IMG/VR virus record: IMGVR_UViG_3300017971_000207
Coordinates: 62,001 to 126,000 of that record
Origin: a virus
DNA length: 64,000 nucleotides
Direction: 5' to 3' (one strand)
Shown here: one piece after another, positions 46,822 to 54,464 of the stretch
How positions within the stretch are numbered: the first letter of the stretch is position 1
Layout: every line of letters starts with the position of its first letter
Program-made: the position numbers and the translations under genes
Notes under the pieces: model-generated
What the model saw: only the letters and a program-made list of their open reading frames with translations
Databases searched by the model: none
What the model was told of the DNA's origin: nothing

Positions 46822-47094
46822 TCAGCCGGTGCGGTAGGCGTTAGGCACATAGCGTGCCCCGCGCGCCTTGGCGCGGCCCGCCAACGCTTTCGCGAAGGCG
46901 TAAGGCGTGCCCGCAGGGGCCATGCACCCAAGGGTGCCATACTGGTGCTCTTCAGCACCTACCTGGCGGAGGTACTCCCCCCGCTCGGTAACCCACAGCT
47001 CCTCACCATCGAGGGAGCCGAGGAACTGGGCCTCGTCGGCCCAGCTAAAAAGGGTGGGGGAAACGTTGCGGGTGATGAGAGAAGCTGTAGCCAT
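46822..47094 (-). CDS. Unknown protein (90 aa)
   Basis: MATASLITRNVSPTLFSWAD with GGAGG 6 nt upstream. Strand-rich (EELWVTERGEYL) and helical C-terminus. Controlled by a promoter carrying the paired 19-bp dyads (47147-47207). Function unknown. Confidence 0.65.
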   Translation of the reverse strand: MATASLITRNVSPTLFSWADEAQFLGSLDGEELWVTERGEYLRQVGAEEHQYGTLGCMAPAGTPYAFAKALAGRAKARGARYVPNAYRTG

Positions 47095-47146
47095 GGGAGA
47101 CCTCCAAGGGAAAGGGGTTGATGCGGGCCCGACGCCGCGCTGCGTT

Positions 47147-47207
47147 GTGAGTATAAGATACACACCCCAAACGATCCTGTCAAGGGGTGTGAGTAATCTT
47201 TTCTCAC
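47147..47207 (-). promoter_or_regulatory. Strong promoter with two flanking dyads (gene 47094)
   Basis: TTGACA (47183-47178), 17 bp, TATCTT (47160-47155). A dyad GTGAGTATAAGATACACAC covers the -10 (47147-47165) and a second, inverted, GTGAGTAATCTTTTCTCAC lies upstream of the -35 (47189-47207). The dyad centres are 42 bp apart. Confidence 0.85.
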
Positions 47208-47236
47208 TTTTTCTGGTTGCTCGGGCCGGAGGCGCG

Positions 47237-47584
47237 CTACAGGCCCCCCTCCTCGGGGTCGAGCAAGGCGCTCGCATCGGCTAGGCCCTCGTGCACCTTT
47301 GCCAGCAGATCCCAGGGGTCATCGTCGTCAGAGTCTGGGGACTCTAGTGCCGCAGCAACCAAACGCTCCAGGGCCTGCAGGCCCGAGAGGGCCTCGGCGG
47401 CTAGCGCGCGCTCCTCGCGCAGGATACGCGCTGTCTGTGTCAGGTCCTCCTGCGTACGGGCAATTGTAGGCGAGACTCCCGACCCTTCGCAGTCTGTACA
47501 TGGGTAGGAGGACGCGGGGTTGAGGAGCCCAGACCCCAGGCAACCGGGGCACAGGATCCCGTCGCGGATAGTGTGAAGAGCCAT
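47237..47584 (-). CDS. Zinc-knuckle protein (115 aa)
   Basis: MALHTIRDGILCPGCLGSGL then CTDCEGSG: a DnaJ-like zinc module, followed by a helical acidic tail (SPDSDDDDPWDLLAKVHEGL). No strong Shine-Dalgarno. Unknown function. Confidence 0.55.
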   Translation of the reverse strand: MALHTIRDGILCPGCLGSGLLNPASSYPCTDCEGSGVSPTIARTQEDLTQTARILREERALAAEALSGLQALERLVAAALESPDSDDDDPWDLLAKVHEGLADASALLDPEEGGL

Positions 47585-47588
47585 GGGA

Positions 47589-47825
47589 TTACGCCACGCG
47601 AGCCTTGAGAGGGCAACGTTCGCCTGGGCACGGGGCGCCGCATCCGGGGCACCCCCCGGTGCCCTTAGCTGCGACACGGAGCTGCTCAGCCCATCCGGCG
47701 TCCTCCAGCGCCTCGTCGACGCTGGAATATGACCAGTCGCAGACGTAGACACGCTCGAAGTGTTCTACAGCCTCGGCAGTCGAGGTGTCCGATAGAGTCT
47801 GACATAGTGTTTGCTTGGTGGTCAT
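47589..47825 (-). CDS. Small Cys protein (78 aa)
   Basis: MTTKQTLCQTLSDTSTAEAV, then GCPGCGAPCPGERC, a possible zinc ribbon at the C-terminus. Ends 5 nt before the next start. Unknown. Confidence 0.5.
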   Translation of the reverse strand: MTTKQTLCQTLSDTSTAEAVEHFERVYVCDWSYSSVDEALEDAGWAEQLRVAAKGTGGCPGCGAPCPGERCPLKARVA

Positions 47826-47913
47826 TACTGCTGCTCCTGATAGGGTTGCTCCTAACGGCTAAAGCCCCAGGCCCCATGATGAGGCTCTGAGGTTCAGCCG
47901 GCCAAGCAAGCTG

Positions 47914-48345
47914 CTAGCTCTTGAGCCGCCACACAGGCTCGCTGCCATCAAAGCAGCGTTTCGGGACCGACTCGATCAGGCGGTCGTCTACCAGAGACGA
48001 CCAGGCCATGTGCAAATCAACCCTATCGTAGCCGGAGGGGCTCATCCCCCAGAAGGTTCTTGGACCTTTGGCTAGAGCCGCCAGCATATGCTTGCGGATC
48101 CCAGCACGTTTGACCGCCACCTCTGCCGGGTCTTGGGGCGGGAACAGATCAGCAAAGCTGCAGCCGCTCCACTCAATGCGGCCGATACCGTCCGAGCTGA
48201 CCGCGTAGCCGAGCCCCTCCTCGGGGTGAGCCCCTACCATCTTGTGGGCGTAGAGCCTCGCCCACTTCAACCCCTTGTACACCCTGCGCCCACGAGCGCC
48301 GTCCACGGCGCTGTAGGTGATTGTGATATTGCTCCTGGTCCCCAT
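47914..48345 (-). CDS. Unknown protein (143 aa)
   Basis: MGTRSNITITYSAVDGARGR with CGGAGGG upstream. A beta-rich N-terminus and basic helices. Under a dyad-flanked promoter (48375-48433). Not recognised. Confidence 0.6.
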   Translation of the reverse strand: MGTRSNITITYSAVDGARGRRVYKGLKWARLYAHKMVGAHPEEGLGYAVSSDGIGRIEWSGCSFADLFPPQDPAEVAVKRAGIRKHMLAALAKGPRTFWGMSPSGYDRVDLHMAWSSLVDDRLIESVPKRCFDGSEPVWRLKS

Positions 48346-48374
48346 GTGCTCCCTCCGTTGCTGGCTGCTGTGTT

Positions 48375-48433
48375 GTGAGTAAAGGATACTCACCCCATCC
48401 TGCCTGTCAAGGGGTTGAGTAACTTTTTCTCAC
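48375..48433 (-). promoter_or_regulatory. Dyad-flanked promoter (gene 48345)
   Basis: TTGACA (48410-48405), 16 bp, TATCCT (48388-48383). Dyads GTGAGTAAAGGATACTCAC (48375-48393) and TTGAGTAACTTTTTCTCAC (48415-48433); centres 40 bp apart. Confidence 0.8.
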
Positions 48434-48447
48434 TTTTGCTCGGAGCC

Positions 48448-48528
48448 TTAGCTATCCTCGTGCTCCAGGATTGACGCGAGGACTCCCAGCAGGACGATCA
48501 CAGCGAGCATTATTCCGACCTTGAGCAT
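48448..48528 (-). CDS. 26-aa single-pass membrane peptide
   Basis: MLKVGIMLAVIVLLGVLASI, then LEHEDS: one transmembrane helix with a short charged tail. It fills the gap upstream of the dyad promoter and follows DUF1643. No clear Shine-Dalgarno, so expression is uncertain. Small phage membrane peptides of this shape can be toxic or act in lysis control; no evidence here. Confidence 0.45.
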   Translation of the reverse strand: MLKVGIMLAVIVLLGVLASILEHEDS

Positions 48529-48538
48529 AGGAACGGGC

Positions 48539-49123
48539 TTATTCACCTGGTGGGGAATCTTGTGGATTGAGGAGGCTGGGCGGGACCCAGAAGGGTCGGA
48601 GGTCCTTGCGGAGATAGAGGGGGTGGCCGGGGTGATGATCCTTAGTCAGAGTGAGGCAGCTCAGGTCTCCATACCCTGCTAACAGCTTGGCCACTCGGGG
48701 ACCTTGGCCTCGAAGTGCCCCGTGTACGCCCCAGGCAGCAATCTGAAGGCCGTTTGCCTCGGTAACGGTCCGAGACCACCTGGCAAGCACCTCGTCGTTC
48801 TGAGGGCCCTCTGGGGCCGGAGAGGCATATAGCGCTTTCGGGTCGGAGGCGCGGAGGGCGAACAGGTTGCACACGTGGACGGCGTTAAAGCCCCAGCTAT
48901 GGGCGTACTCAACGCACCGGCGCACGGTGGGGTCGAGCTGCCGCTCGTCGGCCGTGCTCGGGTTGAGCATCACCCACAGAATAGGCTGGTCTGCGGGACC
49001 CCACCAGCGGCTCAGGTGGTATCGATAGAGCTCACAGTCCGAGAGGACCACCGAGCCGCGCGCGCTGTACCAAACACGGCCGCCAATCCTTACCGCCTCA
49101 AACTGATGCTGCCTCTCGATCAT
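48539..49123 (-). CDS. DUF1643 family protein (194 aa)
   Basis: WVMLNPSTADERQLDPTVRR is the DUF1643 hallmark, followed by VHVCNLFALRASDPK and DHHPGHPLYLRKDL. The family is widespread in phages and bacteria with unknown function. Overlaps the HAD gene upstream by 4 nt. Confidence 0.85.
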   Translation of the reverse strand: MIERQHQFEAVRIGGRVWYSARGSVVLSDCELYRYHLSRWWGPADQPILWVMLNPSTADERQLDPTVRRCVEYAHSWGFNAVHVCNLFALRASDPKALYASPAPEGPQNDEVLARWSRTVTEANGLQIAAWGVHGALRGQGPRVAKLLAGYGDLSCLTLTKDHHPGHPLYLRKDLRPFWVPPSLLNPQDSPPGE

Positions 49124-49632
49124 ACCCCTCCTCGGCGCGCTATAGCCCTGGAGAGATTTAGGGTAGGGGGTCCTTGACCTAGCACCCGCTTGGCCTTCTC
49201 GATGTGTGCATCCTGCAGCCCCTCCTCGGCGGATGGTCGGATACGGTAACTCTCCAGCTCACACATGTGCTCGTTGTCATCCTCGATGACAAACGGGCAG
49301 GGCGGAAGGTTGGTGAGGTAAACCAAGAGCTCCTTCCCGCGCGGGTGACCACTAAGCCTCGGCGTTATCCCCACCACCCTACCCTCAAAGCCCCCTAGCT
49401 CTAAGATAGCCTGTAAGCGCTTGGGTGGGTTCGCGAGACGCCAGCTCGATATAACCACCACCACCGCCCCGGTCTCCCGTAGCAGCCGGTTAAGCCGCTG
49501 CACCGCCACCGGGTCTAGCATCTCGGCCCACCACTCAAGGCTGTGCATCTCTAGCGTTTGGCTAAGCGTTGCCCCGTCGATGAACGTCCGGCTGTTAAGC
49601 ACACCGTCAATGTCACAGAACACCAGCTTCAC
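49120..49632 (-). CDS. HAD-family hydrolase, probably leaderless GTG start (170 aa)
   Basis: KLVFCDIDGVLN (nucleophile Asp), VVVVISSWRL (motif II) and FVIEDDNEH (motif IV). Same subfamily style as the gene at 42594. The GTG at 49632 sits 7 nt after TAGGGT of a promoter TTGACA-17-TAGGGT, so the transcript should begin at the start codon. Confidence 0.8.
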   Translation of the reverse strand: MKLVFCDIDGVLNSRTFIDGATLSQTLEMHSLEWWAEMLDPVAVQRLNRLLRETGAVVVVISSWRLANPPKRLQAILELGGFEGRVVGITPRLSGHPRGKELLVYLTNLPPCPFVIEDDNEHMCELESYRIRPSAEEGLQDAHIEKAKRVLGQGPPTLNLSRAIARRGGV

Positions 49633-49639
49633 AGCCCCG

Positions 49640-49668
49640 ACCCTAACAGGTGCGCCCGCAATTGTCAA
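49640..49668 (-). promoter_or_regulatory. Leaderless-type promoter before 49632
   Basis: TTGACA (49668-49663), 17 bp, TAGGGT (49645-49640), 7 nt to GTG. Confidence 0.7.
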
Positions 49669-49673
49669 AAAGG

Positions 49674-50711
49674 CTATGTGACCACAGCCTCGCGGAGGAT
49701 GGTAGGGGCGCCCTCTGGGCCCTTCCAATACGGCTCGATCCAGGTCGGTCGCCGTTCCTGCCGACCCTTCCCACAAGCTTGGTTGCGCCAATGTCCTCGT
49801 ACGACCCAGCGCACCTTGCAGGTCCGGCTGCTTTTGCCCGAGAGGTAGTCTCGGATGTGCTTGGTCATGTCGAGCTTGACCGGCATCCCGAAGATGTGGG
49901 TGTTGCTAGGCTGATTTCGTGCTTTGCGTCCTTTTCTGCCACGCTGCTTTACCTTGGGTCGCAGAAGACTTTGGCGGCTGGCAGGGTGCGTCACGGCATA
50001 GCAGAGGTTGAGGACCGCCCGACCTACAAGCTCCATCACGCGTGCTTGCTCCTCGGAGGCGTTGGAGCTGTCTGCAGGTGACAGGCGCCGAAAGACGGAC
50101 TGCGCAGAGCCCATGAGCGCCATCGGCACGTGGTCTGTCATCACGGACATGTACCAGTGCCCCTCGATAAACGATACCAGCACACGGTTGATCGGCCTAC
50201 CGCTTACACTCAGACAGGAGTCGTCGATGTGGAGAAGGAAAGCACGCCACGGCGGCACGAGGGCTTCGAGCTGCGCATTCGATAGGTCGCTAAGCGCAAG
50301 CGAGCCCACCTGCTTGTTGGAGGCATACACGGTCGGGCAGCTAATCCGCCACCACTCACGGGCCCAGGCGTACAGGCCCACCAGAGCCGCCTCTAGCAGG
50401 CTCTCGTCGTGATCATCCAGCTCCGCTGAGTGGCTTTCCTCGGTGACCGATATCAGCAACCGCACCAGTGCGATACATAGCAGCACATGAACGCCCGGCT
50501 GAGGAGCGATGCTGTACAGCGCCTGGAGCCGCTGCCCTATGCCGCGAAGCTCGCTATCCGATGGTGCTAACCAGCAGCGTAGAAGAAACCGAGCGATAGC
50601 CTCCGTCCCTTCGAAGCGTCGGAGAAGCTGTGCGGCGACCTGAAGATCTACCGTCTCTAGCCGCGCCTCGTAGCGCCTCATCCACTCGTGGTCTTTCGCT
50701 CGTTTGCTCAT
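49674..50711 (-). CDS. Unknown protein, paralogue of 55843 (345 aa)
   Basis: The C-terminal 60 residues (VKLDMTKHIRDYLSGK, VVRGHWRNQACG, RRPTWIEPYWKGPEGAPTIL) are shared with the protein at 55843. RGHWxxQ..G...R..P.W..PYW is a motif I have seen in many plasmid and phage proteins of unknown role. The N-terminal 250 residues are helical. ATG at 50711 (MSKRAKDHEW). The CAATTGTAGT element lies about 60 bp upstream. Confidence 0.65.
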   Translation of the reverse strand: MSKRAKDHEWMRRYEARLETVDLQVAAQLLRRFEGTEAIARFLLRCWLAPSDSELRGIGQRLQALYSIAPQPGVHVLLCIALVRLLISVTEESHSAELDDHDESLLEAALVGLYAWAREWWRISCPTVYASNKQVGSLALSDLSNAQLEALVPPWRAFLLHIDDSCLSVSGRPINRVLVSFIEGHWYMSVMTDHVPMALMGSAQSVFRRLSPADSSNASEEQARVMELVGRAVLNLCYAVTHPASRQSLLRPKVKQRGRKGRKARNQPSNTHIFGMPVKLDMTKHIRDYLSGKSSRTCKVRWVVRGHWRNQACGKGRQERRPTWIEPYWKGPEGAPTILREAVVT

Positions 50712-50771
50712 CTCCGTCCTCCTACCACTAAGACGGCGCAGCAACCCCACAATCTGACAACACTCGGTCAA

Positions 50772-50781
50772 CAATTGTAGT
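50772..50781. promoter_or_regulatory. CAATTGTAGT element upstream of 50711
   Basis: Within GGTCAACAATTGTAGT, shared with the copies at 51092 and 57090. Confidence 0.55.
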
Positions 50782-50804
50782 GGTGTCTAGCTCCCCGTTC
50801 CTGG

Positions 50805-51041
50805 TCACACCAAAGGACCCTGCATCAGCTCGTCGTAGCTAAACTGCTTACCCAGAGCATCGTGGATGGTGACGGTTCCCTTGCTATCATCTAGCTCCCA
50901 GCAGCGGCCGCCGTAGTCCCAGGCTATCCGCGGAACCGAGACGCGGCCGTGCACGAAGTCGATACCCAGCTGAGTCGGCCGCCATCGGCCTGAGTTGCTA
51001 GGATCCTTTTTCCCCTTGGAGGGGTCCTTGTGCGTCTGCAC
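50805..51041 (-). CDS. Small protein (78 aa)
   Basis: GTG start. Basic N-terminus (KDPSKGKKDPSNSGRW) then a beta-rich part (GRVSVPRIAWDYGGRCWELD). TTGACA lies just upstream (51068-51060 region) without a clear -10. CAATTG element further upstream. Not recognised. Confidence 0.5.
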   Translation of the reverse strand: MQTHKDPSKGKKDPSNSGRWRPTQLGIDFVHGRVSVPRIAWDYGGRCWELDDSKGTVTIHDALGKQFSYDELMQGPLV

Positions 51042-51091
51042 CAGCTTCCAGTACGGAGGGTTGTCAAGGACGTAGTGTGAGGGTGGGTCAA

Positions 51092-51101
51092 CAATTGTAG
51101 T
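51092..51101. promoter_or_regulatory. CAATTGTAGT element plus 10-bp tandem repeat
   Basis: GGTCAACAATTGTAGT followed immediately by three tandem copies of TCCGCTGTCC (51101-51130, third copy TCCGGTGTCC). Lies between divergent genes 51041 and 51209. Confidence 0.5.
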
Positions 51102-51208
51102 CCGCTGTCCTCCGCTGTCCTCCGGTGTCCTCCTCCTCGCTGCCCACGTTCCTGTGGGATAGTAGTGGAAGAAGGTAGGCGGCTGGCGGAGTGTGATAGA
51201 GTGGGGGC

Positions 51209-52021
51209 ATGAACCGGGAGATCAACGAGCGGCTGGATGATGTCCGAGCGCTGCTGGAAAGCTTTAAGCCTCCTGCTAACGTCGCTAAGGCGGCCGCACG
51301 CGGGCTGGAGTACCGGCGTAAGCAGACGGACAAGGCGGGGCTCACACCAGCTCAGGCGGCAAAGGCGGGCATAGGCAGCGGAGTACAGCGAGCGGTCAAC
51401 CTCAAGAACCGGGATCGCATCAGCCTCAAGGTCATCAAGCAGATGAACGCCTTCTTTGCTCGGCACGCCAAGAACGCAGCGGTGGATGCGAAGCATCGCG
51501 GGGAGCCCTGGAAGGATAAGGGCTATGTGGCGTGGCTGCTGTGGGGTGGGGACGCCGGGCGGTCATGGGCCCGAAAGGTGCTCAAGAAGCAGCTGAAGGA
51601 GGCGGACGAGGGGGGCCTGTCTGTCCGAGAGGTGGTGGAGCGCTGGAGGCGGGGAGAGCGTGCGGGCAACGGCGCGGTGCTCTGGTATCCGGCTCGGGAG
51701 CTTTGGCCATATCGCGAGCACACGTGGACGCGGGATACGGCTCGGCCGGGGCTGGCCTGGGTGGAGGGTCAGCAGCTGTGGCTTGACGGTGATGTGAAGT
51801 GGGATGCGCTGCGGGCCGACATGCAGGCTCGGGGCTGGGATGAGGATGAGCCGCTGCTGATGCGGGTTGGGAGGAACGGCGTAGCGCTGCTAGGGGAGGG
51901 GAACCACAGGCTCGCTATTGCCCGAGAGCTTGACCTCATGGTGCCGGTGGAGCTGCAGTTTGAGCAGCGGGTGGTCAACGAGCGGGAGGTTATGGTTCGA
52001 GAGCTTGGGGGCCGCGGCTAG
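51209..52021 (+). CDS. Protein with shared N-terminal peptide, head-associated domain and ParB-like domain (270 aa)
   Basis: N-terminus MNREINERLDDVRALLESFK is the shared peptide. Then a domain with SGVQRAVNLKNRDRISLKVI, then FFARHAKNA and GYVAWLLWGGDAGRSWARKV, which I recall from many phage head-associated proteins (DUF5824-like). A C-terminal ParB-like part follows, with LLGEGNHRLAIARELDLMVP. It is on the plus strand between minus-strand genes. Function may be packaging-linked or injected; family identity is moderately sure. Confidence 0.65.
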   Translation: MNREINERLDDVRALLESFKPPANVAKAAARGLEYRRKQTDKAGLTPAQAAKAGIGSGVQRAVNLKNRDRISLKVIKQMNAFFARHAKNAAVDAKHRGEPWKDKGYVAWLLWGGDAGRSWARKVLKKQLKEADEGGLSVREVVERWRRGERAGNGAVLWYPARELWPYREHTWTRDTARPGLAWVEGQQLWLDGDVKWDALRADMQARGWDEDEPLLMRVGRNGVALLGEGNHRLAIARELDLMVPVELQFEQRVVNEREVMVRELGGRG

Positions 52022-52779
52022 AGCTCGTCGTCGTCCGGATATAGCCGTTGCAGCTCTGACCACTCGTCGGAGACCACGCGGGCTACGGCTTTAAGGACCA
52101 GGCGATTGTTGGCGGAGGTGAGGTCGCGTCTGATGCGCTCCCATGTTGCCGAGCTGTCGAGAGCGGATTGGATCATGTCTGAGCTTGGGGGTCCTACAAA
52201 GAGCCAGCCTCCATCATCCTGTCCGAGATGGTGGAGGTATGCGAGGGCCTCATCTGATATCTGCTGCATGAAGGCTCGGACCTCTGAGGGGCGGTTGTGG
52301 TAGTCGAGGCCCTTCTCGGGCTTAAGCAGATCACGAAGGTGCGTTACCTCATGCACCAGCACGGAGTAAAGCTCATCCTCCACCTCGCTCATGTTGGCCA
52401 GGAGCTCCGATGGGCTTCGTTGGCTATTTAGCCCGATAAACAGCAGGTGCTTTACCCCGTAGGAGGTTGGGGTGTCGTGTGTGCTGAGCACGTTGCCTCC
52501 GGTTACGTAGCGCCGGGGGCTCCGCCACGTGCGCGGCTCCTCAACGCGTAGCGTCACGTCGACCTTGACAGGAGCACCTCGGACGTCCGTGGTCTCGTAG
52601 GCTCCCAACGACCAGCTACGCCGCCGCAACGGCCGCTCTGAGGGCTTCAGCTTCCTCCTCAGAAGGCTGATGGCCTCCTTGGCTAGCTGCCTTGCCTGCC
52701 TCTTATCAATGGGGATAGGTCGGCCCTCCCCCAGCTCTAGGCGTATCCTGGAGAGGATACTGTTGATGCTTTCTCTCAT
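52018..52779 (-). CDS. Zincin-like protein with shared N-terminal peptide (253 aa)
   Basis: MRESINSILSRIRLELGEGR is the shared N-terminal peptide. A HEVTHLRD zinc motif (H-E-x-x-H) with a later SEVRAF Glu suggests a metallopeptidase fold. GGAGG precedes the ATG; the gene overlaps the plus-strand gene end by 4 nt and follows thymidine kinase by 1 nt. Substrate unknown. Confidence 0.6.
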   Translation of the reverse strand: MRESINSILSRIRLELGEGRPIPIDKRQARQLAKEAISLLRRKLKPSERPLRRRSWSLGAYETTDVRGAPVKVDVTLRVEEPRTWRSPRRYVTGGNVLSTHDTPTSYGVKHLLFIGLNSQRSPSELLANMSEVEDELYSVLVHEVTHLRDLLKPEKGLDYHNRPSEVRAFMQQISDEALAYLHHLGQDDGGWLFVGPPSSDMIQSALDSSATWERIRRDLTSANNRLVLKAVARVVSDEWSELQRLYPDDDEL

Positions 52780-52780
52780 G

Positions 52781-53332
52781 CTAAACAGCCTCCAAAGGGG
52801 TTGGGCTGAAGTGCTCCCGACACCGTGCTGTGTAGTGCTTGGTGCTCCCAATAAGCACCTCCTCAGTGCTGGCCGTCAGGCGCTGAGAGCGTGTGGCGTC
52901 TGCTCCGCAGACAGTGCAGACCGCATATAGCTGGATGATGTGATCGGCGACCGCCATAAGCGACGGCATCGGCTCCCAAGGCTCCCCTCGCCAGTTCAAC
53001 GATAGCCCCGCAACCACCACCCGGATGCCCCGGTCCGAGATAGCCAGGACGTTGGCCGACAGCCCCTTGTCGAACAGCTGCCCCTCGTCAATCAAGACCA
53101 GCTGCGTCTCAGGCAGGAGATGCTCCTTGATGGCCGCAGAGTAGGGAACGGTCGTGGCATCCAGCTCGCGCCCCCCGTGGGTACGGATGACGGTTGATCG
53201 TGTGTCCTTGGCCGGCTTGAACGCCTGGAAGGGCTGTCGGGCGTATGTGGCGCGCTCAGCGCAGCTGATAAGCTCGTCCGTCTTGCTCGCAAACATCGGG
53301 CCCGCGATAACCTCTATTCGTCCTTTGGTCAT
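52781..53332 (-). CDS. tdk: Thymidine kinase
   Basis: Type II TK: P-loop GPMFASKT, VLIDEGQLFD (DxGQ-type motif) and a C-terminal zinc site (CTVCGADATRS, then ARCREHF). It phosphorylates thymidine/dT for DNA synthesis, complementing the ribonucleotide reductase. About 180 residues as expected. Short spacer to the next gene contains a palindrome. Confidence 0.95.
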   Translation of the reverse strand: MTKGRIEVIAGPMFASKTDELISCAERATYARQPFQAFKPAKDTRSTVIRTHGGRELDATTVPYSAAIKEHLLPETQLVLIDEGQLFDKGLSANVLAISDRGIRVVVAGLSLNWRGEPWEPMPSLMAVADHIIQLYAVCTVCGADATRSQRLTASTEEVLIGSTKHYTARCREHFSPTPLEAV

Positions 53333-53376
53333 CCGAGGAGGATATCAGGAAGGAGGTCTAGGGGGTACATGCGGAA

Positions 53377-53404
53377 GCGGTAGCGACCGCGTGGTCGCTA
53401 CCGC
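53377..53404. repeat. Palindrome at the 3' end of 53398 (12-bp arms)
   Basis: GCGGTAGCGACC and GGTCGCTACCGC arms around GCGT, overlapping the TAG stop of the gene above. Longest member of the GCGACC...GGTCGC family. Confidence 0.75.
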
Positions 53405-54459
53405 TTGTACCCCCGCAGCAGTGCTTTCTCTAGAGCTTGTAAGCTCAAGGTCGGATGGCCTCCTCCCAGCATCGCCCATATGTCATTGTAGCTGCTTCGC
53501 AGCCAGCTACGAAGCTGCTCCGCGGTCCACCCGTCACGCTTGGCCTGCCGTCCAGTGGTGATAGCTGCGCTCTCCATTCGCATTGCGGGTGGGTCCCCTT
53601 GGAATAGATCGAAGGCGCGAGCCGCATGTGATGCCAGCTGCTGCGCCTTTATTGGATCAATAGGTTTTTCCTTTACCGCGCTCTTTCCGCTAAGCCACGC
53701 TTCAAAGGCGTCGAAGAGCTCCGGAGCCGTGCGCTCCATATGCTTGGGCGCCAAAGCCCACCAGGCTGCGGCCTCCATGGTGCCCTCTAGATCTCCTGCT
53801 AGACCATGATAGACCGACACCCCCTTACCCCAAGCCTTGAGGGCTTTGGTTGCAAGAGCCCCAGCTGCAGGGTCCTTGGCGTATACCGCGTGGGCGGCCT
53901 CATGTGCTGCTGTCTTCGACCCGTGATGAACCTTGGTTCCCCCAACCTCTGTTGTGTTGTCTAGGTGGGCGTTAACCACTCGGGCGCGCCCCGCCAAGCT
54001 GTCCCCCTCAACATCCCCGTGAGGCTTCACGAAGAACTCGATCTTAATGGTCGGTAGAACCCTCTTAGCCGCCCGCGTCGCCTTTGCGAGGTTGGCCTTC
54101 CCCCCATCCGAAGGTTTCCAAGGACGCTCCTTCGCGGGAGGAGGCGACATCTTAACTATCCGATCAACCTCTTTAACCCATCGCTCCAGCTCCTTAAGCT
54201 TCCCTACAATCACCCCCACGCTGCCGTCGCGGCCGTGATATACGAGCCAGCCGTCCTTTAGCTCGTAGCGAGCGATAGCCATGGGAAAGGTGTCGTCCGT
54301 GTCTGGTGGTTCGGCCCACACCTTTCCTATTCCGGGAACCGCTACCATGGCGACCTTTCCCCCCACACTGCGTCGAGCCTGCTTCCGTAGATTCGGCGCG
54401 GCTGCGGCCTCCCCTAGGATCATTCTACACCGCTCGATCTTCTCAGCTAATGTCCGCAT
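53398..54459 (-). CDS. Zincin-like protein with shared N-terminal peptide (353 aa)
   Basis: MRTLAEKIERCRMILGEAAAA is the shared peptide. HGSKTAAHEAAHAVYAK carries HEAAH, a zincin-type H-E-x-x-H with an Ala-rich second half; Glu residues about 45-50 downstream (GDLEGTMEAAAW) are candidate third ligands. Weak overall similarity to the previous zincin protein. Two zincins with the same N-terminal peptide in one region suggests packaged proteases. ATG at 54459. Confidence 0.55.
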   Translation of the reverse strand: MRTLAEKIERCRMILGEAAAAPNLRKQARRSVGGKVAMVAVPGIGKVWAEPPDTDDTFPMAIARYELKDGWLVYHGRDGSVGVIVGKLKELERWVKEVDRIVKMSPPPAKERPWKPSDGGKANLAKATRAAKRVLPTIKIEFFVKPHGDVEGDSLAGRARVVNAHLDNTTEVGGTKVHHGSKTAAHEAAHAVYAKDPAAGALATKALKAWGKGVSVYHGLAGDLEGTMEAAAWWALAPKHMERTAPELFDAFEAWLSGKSAVKEKPIDPIKAQQLASHAARAFDLFQGDPPAMRMESAAITTGRQAKRDGWTAEQLRSWLRSSYNDIWAMLGGGHPTLSLQALEKALLRGYKR

Positions 54460-54464
54460 GCCCC

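Noticed and set aside
51101-51130. 10-bp tandem repeat as a minisatellite or iteron
   Set aside because: Only three copies, no associated gene or symmetry; recorded only as part of the CAATTG spacer.
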